Shown here: one piece after another, positions 17,600-26,787 of the stretch
Layout of the letters: the number at the start of each line of letters is the position of its first letter
How positions within the stretch are numbered: position 1 is the first letter of the stretch
Assembly (NCBI GenBank): GCA_031395485.1
Contig: JANNUS010000013.1
Span: 42,590-106,589 of the forward strand
From: UBA2336 sp031395485
GTDB taxonomy: Bacteria; Bacteroidota; Bacteroidia; Cytophagales; Cyclobacteriaceae
Length of the DNA stretch: 64,000 nt
Reading direction: 5' to 3'
Program-made: the position numbers and the translations under genes
The notes under the pieces: generated by a model
Told to the model about the DNA's origin: nothing
What the model saw: only the letters and a program-made list of their open reading frames with translations
Databases searched by the model: none

Positions 17600-18346
17600 A
17601 TGTGCATCCGATTATTGCTGGTATTTCTAGTAGCTACGTTCATCGCAGGCTGTAATACAGAAGAAAAGGCACAGCTTCAATCGAAGGTTGATTCACTTAC
17701 AGTAGAATTGGAAACTTCGCAGCGAATGGCGGAGACTTTACAAGACGTTGGTTCGTTAATGGATTCCATTGATGCCAACCGCCAATTGTTGCGCATAAAT
17801 ATGGTAGAAGGCACTACCTATGATAATTACACAGCCCGAATGAAAGACCTCAATAATTATGTGAGGGAAACGGAAGAAAAAATTCAAGACCTGGAGCGTC
17901 AATTAAAAAAATCAAAAAGCAATGTTTCAGGCTTTTCAAAAACTATTAAAAAACTAAAGGCAGAACTTCTCGGTAAATCAGAAGATATAATAGCCCTTCA
18001 GGAAAAGGTGGATTTGCAACGCAATGAAAATCAGAACCTAAGCCAGACTATTAAATTGCAAGAGGATGAACTTTCGGACAAGGAGAGCCAGATACGGGTT
18101 AAGGAAGAAGAGCTCGCCATAATAGAAGCAAGAATTCAAGAGTTGTTGATTAATTCTAAGGTTAGCGAAGCCGATGCGTATTTTGCACGTGCAAAGGCGG
18201 TTGAAGAAACTGCAAATCGTACGATGTTAGCGCCTAAGAAGAAAAAAGCTTCATACCAAGAAGCTATAGACTTGTACAAAAAAGCACTTTCGTTAGGCAA
18301 AAAAGAAGCTCAGGCAAAGATTAACGCGCTTGAAAAAAAGCTTTAA
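17600..18346 (+). CDS. Coiled-coil lipoprotein of unknown function
   Basis: From ATG 17600 the product is 248 residues: hydrophobic segment 4-15, then a lipobox FIAGC with Cys18, so a lipid-anchored envelope protein. ATG 17564 in the same frame would give a longer n-region and cannot be excluded. Residues ~20-195 are almost entirely heptad-like coiled coil rich in E, K, Q and L. The last ~60 residues (DAYFARAKAVEE ... EAIDLYKKALSLGKKEAQAKI) resemble one TPR-like helical pair. No catalytic motif is seen. It is transcribed alone, in front of the CorC-type gene, 77 bp away, which has its own -7 element. Confidence 0.75.
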   Translation: MCIRLLLVFLVATFIAGCNTEEKAQLQSKVDSLTVELETSQRMAETLQDVGSLMDSIDANRQLLRINMVEGTTYDNYTARMKDLNNYVRETEEKIQDLERQLKKSKSNVSGFSKTIKKLKAELLGKSEDIIALQEKVDLQRNENQNLSQTIKLQEDELSDKESQIRVKEEELAIIEARIQELLINSKVSEADAYFARAKAVEETANRTMLAPKKKKASYQEAIDLYKKALSLGKKEAQAKINALEKKL

Positions 18347-18398
18347 ATTTACTCATGGTAGTTTAAAATGGCCGTTTCCCGAATCCGGGGAGTTATTC

Positions 18399-18406
18399 TA
18401 TCTTTG
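18399..18406 (+). promoter_or_regulatory. -7 element for the CorC-type gene
   Basis: TATCTTTG fits TAnnTTTG exactly, 17 bp before the ATG at 18424; TTTC at 18375-18378 is a poor -33 match. The leader would be only about ten bases. Confidence 0.45.
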
Positions 18407-18423
18407 CCCCCTTAATTTCCGCC

Positions 18424-19722
18424 ATGGCCTTTGATGTTTTACTGACAATCTCCCTCGTTTTATTGAATGGCTTTTTCGTGGCAGCCGAATTTGCCATTGT
18501 AAAGGTACGGTCATCTCAGATCGCCCTAAAGGAGGGTAATTTCTCTAAAAAAACTGCCATGAACATTATTGACCATCTGGATGGCTATTTGGCGGCCACT
18601 CAACTAGGTATTACGCTTGCCAGTCTGGGTTTGGGCTGGGTGGGTGAAGATGTTATGTCAAGAATAATCCTAAATGCTATGCACGGGATGGGGTATGACC
18701 TTAGCGAAACATTATCGCATGCAATAGCATTGCCGCTAGCATTCTTCTTTCTAACCGTTATGCATATTGTATTTGGCGAACTGGCGCCCAAATCCTTGGC
18801 AATTCGTTATCCCGCTTCTGTTACGCTTAAGGTTTCTGTACCATTAAGGATTTTTTACATTGTATTCAGGCCATTCATTTGGTTGCTAAACGGAATGGCT
18901 AATACATTTTTAAGATTATTCGGAATTAAACCTATTAGCGAGCAAGAAATACATTCGGAGGATGAATTGAAACTGATCATCGCTGAAAGCGAGGAGGGGG
19001 GAGCTATTGAGCCTTCTGAACGTGAGTTGATTCAAAACGTTTTTGATTTTGATGACCGCGTAGTGCGACAAGTAATGGTACCGCGAATGAGAATCAGTGC
19101 TATTAAAGCTGAGGTTACTGTTCGGGAAGCGATGGATATTGTGTTGAGAGAAGGATACTCACGGTATCCGGTTTACGAGCATTCACTAGATGAGATCATA
19201 GGAATTATTTTTGCTAAAGATATTATCCGGGCGTATGTAGATGAACACAATCACAAAAACCTGAAGGATGTAATGCGGTCTGTTCAATATGTTCCGGAAA
19301 CAAAGCCAATTGATTCACTGTTGCGAGACTTCCAAAAGAAAAAAATTCAAATGGCCATTGTGGTGAGTGAATTTGGAGGCACGATTGGCCTCGTAACACT
19401 GGAGGACATTCTGGAGGAATTGGTGGGCGACATTCAGGATGAACATGACCACGAAACTCAAATAGTAACTACGGTTGATAAGTTGGTTTATCAGGTAGTG
19501 GCGCAATCACCTGTGCATGATATCAATAAGCACCTAAAATATCCTTTCCCCGAGTCGGACGAATATGAAACACTTGCCGGTCTTATTACACATCACCGTG
19601 TATCGCTGAAAGAAGGAGACGAGTTCACGCTGTTTAAGTATAAAATCAAAATCATCAAAATTTTTAAAACTATACCGGAAACGGTAGAGATACGCTTAGA
19701 AGACGCTGCTGATAATACCTAA
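18424..19722 (+). CDS. CNNM/CorC-family transporter (hemolysin-like, DUF21-CBS-CorC)
   Basis: 432 residues in the standard order: DUF21 membrane domain with about four helices (1-190, including NGFFVAAEFAIVKVR near 12-26), a CBS pair (about 205-330, with MVPRMRISAI and EFGGTIGLVTLEDILEELVGD), and a C-terminal CorC_HlyC domain (about 345-430). Members of this family (CNNM, CorC/MpfA) export Mg2+ or related divalent cations at the inner membrane; the hemolysin label is historical. It converges with corA, the two stop regions overlapping by four bases, so Mg2+ efflux and uptake genes face each other. Confidence 0.9.
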   Translation: MAFDVLLTISLVLLNGFFVAAEFAIVKVRSSQIALKEGNFSKKTAMNIIDHLDGYLAATQLGITLASLGLGWVGEDVMSRIILNAMHGMGYDLSETLSHAIALPLAFFFLTVMHIVFGELAPKSLAIRYPASVTLKVSVPLRIFYIVFRPFIWLLNGMANTFLRLFGIKPISEQEIHSEDELKLIIAESEEGGAIEPSERELIQNVFDFDDRVVRQVMVPRMRISAIKAEVTVREAMDIVLREGYSRYPVYEHSLDEIIGIIFAKDIIRAYVDEHNHKNLKDVMRSVQYVPETKPIDSLLRDFQKKKIQMAIVVSEFGGTIGLVTLEDILEELVGDIQDEHDHETQIVTTVDKLVYQVVAQSPVHDINKHLKYPFPESDEYETLAGLITHHRVSLKEGDEFTLFKYKIKIIKIFKTIPETVEIRLEDAADNT

Positions 19723-20732
19723 AACCATTTTCTCTTTTTGAAGTAGAGAAGCATACCCACAACAACAGCACCCATTGCGATTAACACGGCAGGGTAACCA
19801 TAGTGCCACCGAAGTTCAGGCATAACATCGAAGTTCATGCCATAGATACCGGCAATGAATGAAAGCGGAATGAATATGGTTGTGATAATGGTAAGAAGTT
19901 TCATTACCTCATTCATTTTGGTATTCATGGTATTTATATGAATATCCATCAGGCTTGAAGTAAGATCCTTATACGTATCTAATGAATCGATAAGGTGTAC
20001 GGTGTGATCATAAACATCAGAAAAATACCTTAGATTATCTTCCTGAACGAAACTCGTTTCTCCTTTTCCTAGTTTACTTAGCGCTTCTCGCAAAGGGTAA
20101 ACAGCTTTTCGTAAAAAAATAAGTTCCTTTTTTATGGCCTGGATTTTATGAAATGCTTTTTCAGTGGAATTAGAGTGAATATTTTCTTCAATTTCTTCAA
20201 TCTGATCACCAATAGTATCGAGCACTATATAGTAGTTGTCAACAATAATATCAACAAGGCGGTACATTAAGTAGTCGCCATTTTTTTTACGAACACGCCC
20301 TTGGTCAAGTCGAATCCGCTCCCGAAAGGGGTCAAACATATCACCCGCTTTCTCCTGAAAAGAAATCAGGAAATTGTTGCCTAATACAAAGCTTATTTGT
20401 TCGTACTCGATTTTATCTCCTTCAATTCTGTACAGCATTTTTAAAGTAAAGTACAGGTAGTCATCATACTCTTCTGCTTTGGGTCGTTGATCATTAAGAA
20501 TATCCTCAATCATTAATGCGTGAAAGCAAAAATGTTCTTGCAATTTTTCAATCATGCTGGAATTACTTAGCCCGTCAAGATTAATCCAATTAATCCGTTC
20601 CGGTTTAAGCTTTGGTAAAAGGTCATCAACCGAAGCGAGATCAAATTTGTCAAACTCTTCAGCGTTGTACGAAATTAGTTCAAGGATTACCTTTTGATTT
20701 GGAATGTGCTCTTCCGATTTTATTTTTCTCAT
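19719..20732 (-). CDS. corA: CorA-family magnesium/cobalt transporter
   Basis: 337 residues. A long acidic cytosolic N-terminal domain is followed by two C-terminal helices (about 278-297 and 312-331) joined by the signature YGMN (297-300) and the short loop FDVMPELRW, the pore mouth of CorA channels. The C-terminus is basic (KKRKWF), as usual. CorA is a pentameric Mg2+ (also Co2+, Ni2+) uptake channel. Its ATG overlaps the stop of the upstream MscS gene in an ATGA, so the two are translationally coupled on one transcript. Confidence 0.93.
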   Translation of the reverse strand: MRKIKSEEHIPNQKVILELISYNAEEFDKFDLASVDDLLPKLKPERINWINLDGLSNSSMIEKLQEHFCFHALMIEDILNDQRPKAEEYDDYLYFTLKMLYRIEGDKIEYEQISFVLGNNFLISFQEKAGDMFDPFRERIRLDQGRVRKKNGDYLMYRLVDIIVDNYYIVLDTIGDQIEEIEENIHSNSTEKAFHKIQAIKKELIFLRKAVYPLREALSKLGKGETSFVQEDNLRYFSDVYDHTVHLIDSLDTYKDLTSSLMDIHINTMNTKMNEVMKLLTIITTIFIPLSFIAGIYGMNFDVMPELRWHYGYPAVLIAMGAVVVGMLLYFKKRKWF

Positions 20733-21589
20733 ACGGCAGCAGATGGAAATTCTTTCATATAAACAGTACGGTACGGTATTTCAATACCGTTTTTATCAAA
20801 TTGCTGTTTGATCGATTTAAGTAAATCACATTTCAGGTTAAACCCTGCGGTAGGATCTTTCGCCCAAACATAACCTCGTAATTGTTGACCCATTTCTGTA
20901 AGGCTTATGAGTTTTACATCCACTTGTGGTTCGCCATTCTTTTTCTCAAAATCGGTACGGTTGTCCATGCACCCGGTGTGCTTTAATGCCTCCTGCTGCA
21001 TAAGTCGCATTGCTTTTTCGGTATCGGATGTAAACGAAATTGAAACTTCAATAAAGATACACACCAATTCGAATGTAAGCGTTGAATTAATAATGGTTTC
21101 GTTATTAATTACACTATTCGGTATAACGATTAGTCTGTTTTCAAAATTGCGAATTACCGTATGCCGAAGTGTAATGTCCTCAACATCGCCCATGTAAAGC
21201 TGGCCAATTTGCACTCGGTCCCCAACGCTAAAGGGCCGGAATAGAACCAAAAAAATGCCACTGATTATATTTGAAAACGCGGATTGCGAAGCAAAGCCTA
21301 CAATGGCAGCCAGCACGCCAGCACCCGTTAGCAGTGTATTGCCGTATGTTTTTAATGCCGGAACCGACCTGAAGATGACAATGATCGCAAGCAGGTAAAT
21401 GATAAAATCGATTGTGTTTTTAAAAAACTTATAACGCGTGTGATCTACTTTCAGTTTTTTGGCAGCTGCTTTTACGAAACGGCCGATCATGAACTTCAAT
21501 ATTTTTGAGATAACGAACGCCACCAGTAATACGATTACCGCGAACACAACATATTCCCAGGGGCTATCCGATTTTAACTTTTCAAACAT
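20729..21589 (-). CDS. MscS-family mechanosensitive channel
   Basis: 286 residues from ATG 21589 (MFEKLKSDSPW); the frame extends three codons to a TTG at 21598, a poorer start. Three hydrophobic helices (about 10-33, 55-75 and 82-115) precede the soluble beta-domain. The pore-helix-to-beta region NIISGIFLVLFRPFSVGDRVQIG-type sequence, with NSVINNETIIN after it, is typical of MscS. It would open on hypo-osmotic shock to release small solutes and ions. It is coupled to corA by a 4-nt overlap. Confidence 0.9.
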   Translation of the reverse strand: MFEKLKSDSPWEYVVFAVIVLLVAFVISKILKFMIGRFVKAAAKKLKVDHTRYKFFKNTIDFIIYLLAIIVIFRSVPALKTYGNTLLTGAGVLAAIVGFASQSAFSNIISGIFLVLFRPFSVGDRVQIGQLYMGDVEDITLRHTVIRNFENRLIVIPNSVINNETIINSTLTFELVCIFIEVSISFTSDTEKAMRLMQQEALKHTGCMDNRTDFEKKNGEPQVDVKLISLTEMGQQLRGYVWAKDPTAGFNLKCDLLKSIKQQFDKNGIEIPYRTVYMKEFPSAAV

Positions 21590-21737
21590 GGCAACCAATA
21601 TACTGGCTAGATGTGATTTAACCTTTACTATGCAATATTATTTTGTGAGCACCGTATATGGTTTAGAATTTAGTTGAAAGCATTTTTCACGAAAGAAGCG
21701 CATAAATCACCTAGTTAAATGCTTATTATTGTGAGTC

Positions 21738-22712
21738 ATGGCTTTACGATTAGAAGATATTAAGGTGCCCATTGCGCGTGAAATGGCCGAGTTTGAGTTC
21801 AAGTTTCGGGACTCTATGAAAACTCGCATCCTCCTGCTGGACCGCATAATGAACTATATCGTTAAACGAAAGGGAAAGCAAATACGACCGATGTTTGTTT
21901 TTTTAAGTGCTGGTACATGTGGTAACATCTCCGAGGCAACGTATAGGGGCGCTGCTCTCATTGAATTACTTCATACGGCTACGCTTGTTCATGATGACGT
22001 TGTGGATGAGGCTAATTACCGCAGAGGTTTTTTTTCGATTAATGCACTCTGGAAAAATAAAGTAGCGGTTTTAGTGGGCGATTTCCTGCTTTCGCGTGGA
22101 CTAATTTTATCGGTAGAGAATAAAGACTTTACCCTGCTCAGTATTGTTTCAAAAGCGGTTAAAGAAATGAGCGAAGGCGAATTGCTTCAAATTGAAAAAT
22201 CGAGACAGCTCGATATTACTGAAGATGTCTATTTTCAAATTATCCGTCAGAAGACAGCATCGCTGATTGCTTCATGCTGCGCGGTTGGGGCGAGCTCTTC
22301 AGGCGCAAGTGAAGCGGTGGTTGAAAGTATGCGCGAGTTTGGGGAAAAAATTGGAATGGCTTTTCAACTTAAAGACGACCTTTTCGATTATGGCGAGGAT
22401 GAAATCGGCAAACCTGTAGGTATCGACATTAAAGAAAAAAAAATGACGCTGCCACTTATTTATGCTCTATCGAAGGCAAGTTGGCTTGAGAAGAGACGAA
22501 TAATAGGCATTGTTAAGAATGAAAGTGGAAAACCAAAAAAAGTCAAGGAAGTAATTGCCTTTGTAAAAAAATCGGGCGGTATCGAATACGCCAATCAAGC
22601 GATGAACAACTTTTACCAGGAAGCCATGCAACTGTTGGGTTCGTTGCCAGCGTCAAGCTACAAAATATCCTTACAGCAGCTTGTACAGTTTACGATTGAT
22701 CGTAATAATTAG
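21738..22712 (+). CDS. Polyprenyl diphosphate synthase (long-chain)
   Basis: 324 residues, normal for trans-prenyltransferases. GKQIRPM (46-52) binds pyrophosphate; the first aspartate-rich motif DDVVD (86-90) and second DDLFD (213-217) bind Mg2+ and both substrates. The enzyme condenses isopentenyl diphosphate onto an allylic primer, very likely to make the side chain of menaquinone, whose head-group genes (menI-F-D-B-E) lie 21 kb away. The residue before the first motif, which sets chain length, is in a small-residue context (LLHTATLVH), consistent with long products. Product length cannot be fixed. Lone gene with no clear promoter. Confidence 0.9.
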   Translation: MALRLEDIKVPIAREMAEFEFKFRDSMKTRILLLDRIMNYIVKRKGKQIRPMFVFLSAGTCGNISEATYRGAALIELLHTATLVHDDVVDEANYRRGFFSINALWKNKVAVLVGDFLLSRGLILSVENKDFTLLSIVSKAVKEMSEGELLQIEKSRQLDITEDVYFQIIRQKTASLIASCCAVGASSSGASEAVVESMREFGEKIGMAFQLKDDLFDYGEDEIGKPVGIDIKEKKMTLPLIYALSKASWLEKRRIIGIVKNESGKPKKVKEVIAFVKKSGGIEYANQAMNNFYQEAMQLLGSLPASSYKISLQQLVQFTIDRNN

Positions 22713-22873
22713 TAACTAATGTTTAGCAATCAATAACGAAGTATACCTTTCGATGGCGGCTAGAAAATATTGGGAAGCGTCACTTTGGCTAGCATCGTGG
22801 ATATCACTAAAACGCTAAATGACCTGCTAGAGTTGATCGGGAAAGTGGAAACATAAACGAACTTAATGGCATA

Positions 22874-22907
22874 ATAAAAAAACCTCTTCGCTGTTAACGA
22901 AGAGGTT
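22874..22907 (-). terminator. Rho-independent terminator of the 22947-23411 gene
   Basis: A 10-bp perfect stem (AACCTCTTCG / CGAAGAGGTT, 22881-22890 with 22898-22907) is followed on the minus strand by a run of seven T. The remainder of the 22713-22946 gap shows no gene. Confidence 0.8.
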
Positions 22908-22946
22908 TCAAAATATAAACCTAAACCTGTACCTACAAATCTTGTT

Positions 22947-23411
22947 TTACAATATCACACGTCCTCTTCCGGCCTCCAGCACGGCATAGTCTTTAAAAGT
23001 TTTGTAGTTGGAGGGATCAAGTTTCTCGATTGCTGTGCCAGAATCGTTTGGTGAAAAATTTCCTTCAGTCTCCCACCACTTTTTAGCATGAGCCCGCGCG
23101 TTGGCCTTATCTATTTCAAAGAGATTGATACAGGAGTCCGATACCATCCACGCTTTATCAATGGAGCTGTATTTTTCAAAGATCAGGTTGCGCATGTGTG
23201 TACCGCTTTCCTGATTCTTAAAATGAGATACCGTGTACGACATAGTTTCTGGTTCCGTCATTACCATGTCCCAATATTTTTTAGAGGAGACGATCTGTGA
23301 AGTCGTAAGCATATACCCAAATCCGGATTCGATTGTTTCCTTTGTAATTGGGCAACGAGCTTTCAACTCTTTTTTCTTGGGTTTACCCATTAGCTTATCA
23401 ATGAATGTCAT
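22947..23411 (-). CDS. Hypothetical soluble protein
   Basis: 154 residues, no signal peptide or membrane helix. The sequence is well formed: basic N-terminus MGKPKKKELKARCPIT, a GFGYMLTTSQIVSSKKYWDM stretch, and a tryptophan-containing region (AKKWWETEG). I do not recognise the family. A strong terminator just downstream and a sensible ATG show it is a real single-gene transcript. It could be a small stress or regulatory protein, but nothing in the sequence decides this. Confidence 0.7.
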   Translation of the reverse strand: MTFIDKLMGKPKKKELKARCPITKETIESGFGYMLTTSQIVSSKKYWDMVMTEPETMSYTVSHFKNQESGTHMRNLIFEKYSSIDKAWMVSDSCINLFEIDKANARAHAKKWWETEGNFSPNDSGTAIEKLDPSNYKTFKDYAVLEAGRGRVIL

Positions 23412-23500
23412 GGCGTTGAGCTTTGTATAGTAGATACTCCACTACGGGTGAATAGTTGCATCTAAGACTCAAAAAATGATAGAAATGTTACAAAAAGTAG

Positions 23501-24955
23501 TTAGGGTACCGCTTTTCTGGCTATTTCGGCTTTTCTGCTATTTACCTTCTCATAATTGACAATAAATTCCTCTAACCTAGCAGCTGGGAGCTTTTTAGCA
23601 ATAATCCTCTTTTTCTCATCTAACAAGTATATTGTTGGAGTTGTAGTGGCATCGTAAGAATCGTGATAAGAGCCAAGATAAGTGCGGGGGCCATTTACAG
23701 TTACCCACTTCATACCCATCTCTTTAATATAGTTACGCATTTTTAGCAGAGAGGAGTCCGAGTTTACTGCATAGACCTCCAGGTTAAATTTGGTTTTATT
23801 TTTAGCATGAAAACTTACCAATACCGGAGTTTCCTTTTTGCAACTGCCACAGTCTGGGTCATAAAAATAAATAACAGTGTATTTGGTTTTAATGTCATAC
23901 ATCGACCGCGGCTGAAGGTTAGCATCTTGCATGATTAAATTCGGAGCGGTATTTCCAATGAGGCTTTTGCGAAGGTTGTCGGCATAATCTTTTAGATTTT
24001 TACGATATTTTTCATTGGCCCAGAAATTCATTTCACCGCTTGCAAAATATTTATCGTACAAGTGCACGAACACAGCATCCATCCCCATGAACTCCGGAGT
24101 TTGATATTTAAGAATAAGGGTGAAGACTAAGTACTTATATGTTTCCGGGTTCTTCTTGACTTTTAATACCAATTTATCAATTGCGTGAATGATGGTGTCG
24201 GACTGCGGTACGAATAACTTATCGAAATATTCATTTACTTTTTTGCTATACAGCGGTTGTGGTAACCGTATCAATGCATCATCGCTTATATCCAAATTAT
24301 CGAAAAAATGTTCACGGTAGTACCGAAATTGAAAGGTAGAGTCAATGGAACCATCAACTTTTTTTGGTGGCTCAGGTATTTCTACGCGTTTAGCAGCCTT
24401 AAACAGGCGGGCTGTCATCGTGGTAGGATGTTGGCTAATAATATTGTTTTGAAATGCTGTTACTTTATCATTAACTTTTTCAAAGGCTATTTTGGCGTCT
24501 TTCTTTTTGTTTTCGTCCTTCAGGGTCGTGTCCTGTAAAATTTTAATATAAGGTTCGGCTTCCTTACTTCGTTCAGAATTATGGATCATGTTTTCAAAAA
24601 ACAATTTATTATCGATGTCATTCTTCACGACCATATTTCTAACGTAATCTGTCGTGTTTGTTTCAAGCGAAAAATATTGGTTGAGGCCGAGCGCAAAATC
24701 AAAGATTCTTGATTTATCAAGAATCAGAAAATAAACCCCGTGTGGTAGTATTTGTTTGCCTTCGAATGTAAACTCACCCTTACTGTTTACGCGCGCGGTA
24801 TCGCGAACATAGGTACCTTCGGCAAAATAGTACCCCAGGTAAGCGGTAGTGTCCTGAAGACCCTGCACCTTAAATTGTATGGTATAACCCGGTTTGGGTT
24901 GGGCAGTAGTAGCAAATGAGAGGAGTAATGCAACGGCAAAAACTAAGTTCTTCAT
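23501..24955 (-). CDS. Exported thioredoxin-fold protein (DUF4369-like N-terminus)
   Basis: 484 residues from ATG 24955, which begins a signal peptide (MKNLVFAVALLLSFATTAQ); the frame extends to a GTG at 24973. After the signal come a DUF4369-type beta-rich domain (about 22-105), a helical middle (about 110-330), and a C-terminal TlpA/AhpC-like thioredoxin domain with the active-site CGSC (369-372) in YFYDPDCGSCKKE. Such proteins are periplasmic or lipid-anchored thiol-disulfide oxidoreductases, common in Bacteroidota with several paralogues per genome. It is monocistronic and divergent from gldA. Confidence 0.85.
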   Translation of the reverse strand: MKNLVFAVALLLSFATTAQPKPGYTIQFKVQGLQDTTAYLGYYFAEGTYVRDTARVNSKGEFTFEGKQILPHGVYFLILDKSRIFDFALGLNQYFSLETNTTDYVRNMVVKNDIDNKLFFENMIHNSERSKEAEPYIKILQDTTLKDENKKKDAKIAFEKVNDKVTAFQNNIISQHPTTMTARLFKAAKRVEIPEPPKKVDGSIDSTFQFRYYREHFFDNLDISDDALIRLPQPLYSKKVNEYFDKLFVPQSDTIIHAIDKLVLKVKKNPETYKYLVFTLILKYQTPEFMGMDAVFVHLYDKYFASGEMNFWANEKYRKNLKDYADNLRKSLIGNTAPNLIMQDANLQPRSMYDIKTKYTVIYFYDPDCGSCKKETPVLVSFHAKNKTKFNLEVYAVNSDSSLLKMRNYIKEMGMKWVTVNGPRTYLGSYHDSYDATTTPTIYLLDEKKRIIAKKLPAARLEEFIVNYEKVNSRKAEIARKAVP

Positions 24956-25074
24956 AATCGGGATATTGAGCACAAATTTCTAAAAAAGATTATAGTTTAC
25001 AACGGCAATTAATAAGCCAGGTTATTACAAAGTGACCTGAGCGGCAAATCTAATCTGCAAATCATAAATTTCTT

Positions 25075-25082
25075 TAGTTTTG
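25075..25082 (+). promoter_or_regulatory. -7 element of the gld operon
   Basis: TAGTTTTG fits TAnnTTTG. A transcript start near 25089 leaves a leader of about 50 nt before ATG 25139 and excludes the GTG at 25082 as start of GldA. No clear -33 TTG. Confidence 0.45.
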
Positions 25083-25138
25083 TGCCCTGCGTCCTATGTC
25101 TGAAAGTTGTAAGGATGGCAGCCAAGTACTTTATTCTT

Positions 25139-26062
25139 ATGTCGCTTCAGGTTAAAAATCTTACGAAAGTATACGGCTTTCAAAAAGCTGTAAACAACAT
25201 TTCTTTTGAAGTGCATGAGGGAGAGATCGTTGGTTTTCTTGGGCCGAATGGTGCAGGCAAGTCTACGACCATGAAAATTGCCACTAGTTATATTCCCCCT
25301 ACGGAGGGTCAGGTAATTGTTGGTGGTTTTGATGTAGTCGATCAGCCTATGGAGGTAAAGCGTATTATTGGCTATTTGCCTGAACATAATCCCTTGTATT
25401 TGGATATGTATGTTCACGAATATCTTCGATTTGTAGGAAGACTATATGGAATGAGAGGTACAGCATTGAAAGCCAGGGTTAACGATATGGTTGAATTATG
25501 CGGCCTCACTATCGAACAAAATAAGCGGATAGAAACCTTATCGAAAGGTTACCGGCAGCGGGTAGGGCTTGCGCAAGCACTTATACATGACCCTGCTGTT
25601 TTGATTTTAGATGAGCCAACTTCTGGATTAGACCCTAATCAATTGGTGGAAATCAGGAAGCTTATTAAGGAGATAAGTAAAAATAAAACGGTTGTATTCT
25701 CAACCCATATTATGCAAGAAGTTTCGGCTTTGTGCCATCGGGTGATAGTCATTAATAAGGGAGAAATTGTTGCCGATGATCAACTATCAAGCTTAGCGAA
25801 AAATCATCGAATGGAATCTTCTGTAATTGTAGAGTTTGAAGGAAGTGTTTCGTTGGAGAATTTGCGTGGACTACCAGGGGTGAAATCAGCAGAAGTATTA
25901 GATTCTTCTAAATTTAGAATTACTGGACATCACGGAGTAGACCTGCGTCCTGAAATTTTCAGGTTTGCTGCAGACAATAATCTCTCCTTGCTTGGCCTGA
26001 AACTCGAAGAGAATTCATTAGAAAATATTTTCAGGGAATTAACTTCAATGCAAGAAGGATGA
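25139..26062 (+). CDS. gldA: GldA, ATP-binding subunit of the gliding-associated ABC transporter
   Basis: 307 residues from ATG 25139, the GldA length. The ABC motifs are in order: Walker A GPNGAGKST (35-43), Q-loop region, signature LSKGYRQ (134-140), Walker B ILDEP (156-160) and switch His near 192. About 75 residues after the ATPase core form the GldA-type C-terminal extension. GldA with GldF and GldG forms a membrane complex required for gliding in Flavobacterium johnsoniae; in other Bacteroidota its role is less clear. It overlaps gldF by 4 nt (ATGA), as first gene of a four-gene operon. Confidence 0.93.
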   Translation: MSLQVKNLTKVYGFQKAVNNISFEVHEGEIVGFLGPNGAGKSTTMKIATSYIPPTEGQVIVGGFDVVDQPMEVKRIIGYLPEHNPLYLDMYVHEYLRFVGRLYGMRGTALKARVNDMVELCGLTIEQNKRIETLSKGYRQRVGLAQALIHDPAVLILDEPTSGLDPNQLVEIRKLIKEISKNKTVVFSTHIMQEVSALCHRVIVINKGEIVADDQLSSLAKNHRMESSVIVEFEGSVSLENLRGLPGVKSAEVLDSSKFRITGHHGVDLRPEIFRFAADNNLSLLGLKLEENSLENIFRELTSMQEG

Positions 26063-26787
26063 TCCAGGTAATTGCAAAAGAGTTTAATGCCTTTCTTAAC
26101 TCGCTCATTGCGTATGTAGTAATCGGTGTTTTTCTTTCGGGCATGGGTCTTCTCATGTGGGTGTTTCCCGAAACTTCGGTGCTCGAGTACGGCTATGCAA
26201 CTATGGATACGCTGTTTTCATTAGGGCCTTATGTGTTTATTTTTTTGATTCCCGCCATCACCATGCGAAGTTTTGCGGAGGAAAAAAAGTCTGGAACAAT
26301 GGAACTACTACTAACAAAACCTCTTGCTGATTGGGATATTGTTCTTGGGAAATTCTTTGCTTGTTTCTTACTCGTTCTTTTTGCGTTGATCCCAACGATT
26401 ATATATTATTTTTCTATTAGCGCGTTGGGTAATCCGGTAGGAAACATGGACACACCCGGAGTGGTTGGTTCATACATTGGGTTGGCACTGTTAGGGGCAT
26501 TGTTTTGCTCTATTGGCATTGTTTCCTCTTCTATTACATCCAATCAAATTATCGCGTTCATTCTTGCAGCCTTCTTTTGCTTTATTTTCTTTACTGGTTT
26601 TGAATCTATCGCCACGTTAAATATTTGGTCTGCCAACGTGCTTGTGATTAAGCAACTTGGAATTGTTTATCACTACGAGGCACTCAGCAAAGGTCTCATC
26701 GATAGTCGGGATGTTATTTACTTTTTAAGCGTCACCACAATGATGTTACTTATTTCGAAAACCATCTTGAGCTCAAGATCATGGTGA
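26059..26787 (+). CDS. gldF: GldF, permease subunit of the gliding-associated ABC transporter
   Basis: 242 residues, six hydrophobic segments as in ABC-2 permeases. The N-terminus (KEFNAFLNSLIAYVVIGVF) and the cytoplasmic loop with SFAEEKKSGTMELLLTKPL (about 72-90) are characteristic of GldF, the latter being the coupling helix that contacts GldA. It begins within the last codons of gldA and its end overlaps gldG by 7 nt, so production of the three subunits is coupled. Confidence 0.93.
   Translation: MIQVIAKEFNAFLNSLIAYVVIGVFLSGMGLLMWVFPETSVLEYGYATMDTLFSLGPYVFIFLIPAITMRSFAEEKKSGTMELLLTKPLADWDIVLGKFFACFLLVLFALIPTIIYYFSISALGNPVGNMDTPGVVGSYIGLALLGALFCSIGIVSSSITSNQIIAFILAAFFCFIFFTGFESIATLNIWSANVLVIKQLGIVYHYEALSKGLIDSRDVIYFLSVTTMMLLISKTILSSRSW

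Noticed and set aside
22770..22856. 28-codon frame from TTG 22770 that reads like a helical peptide
   Set aside because: Too short, no ATG start, no neighbours; the rest of the gap contains only a terminator.
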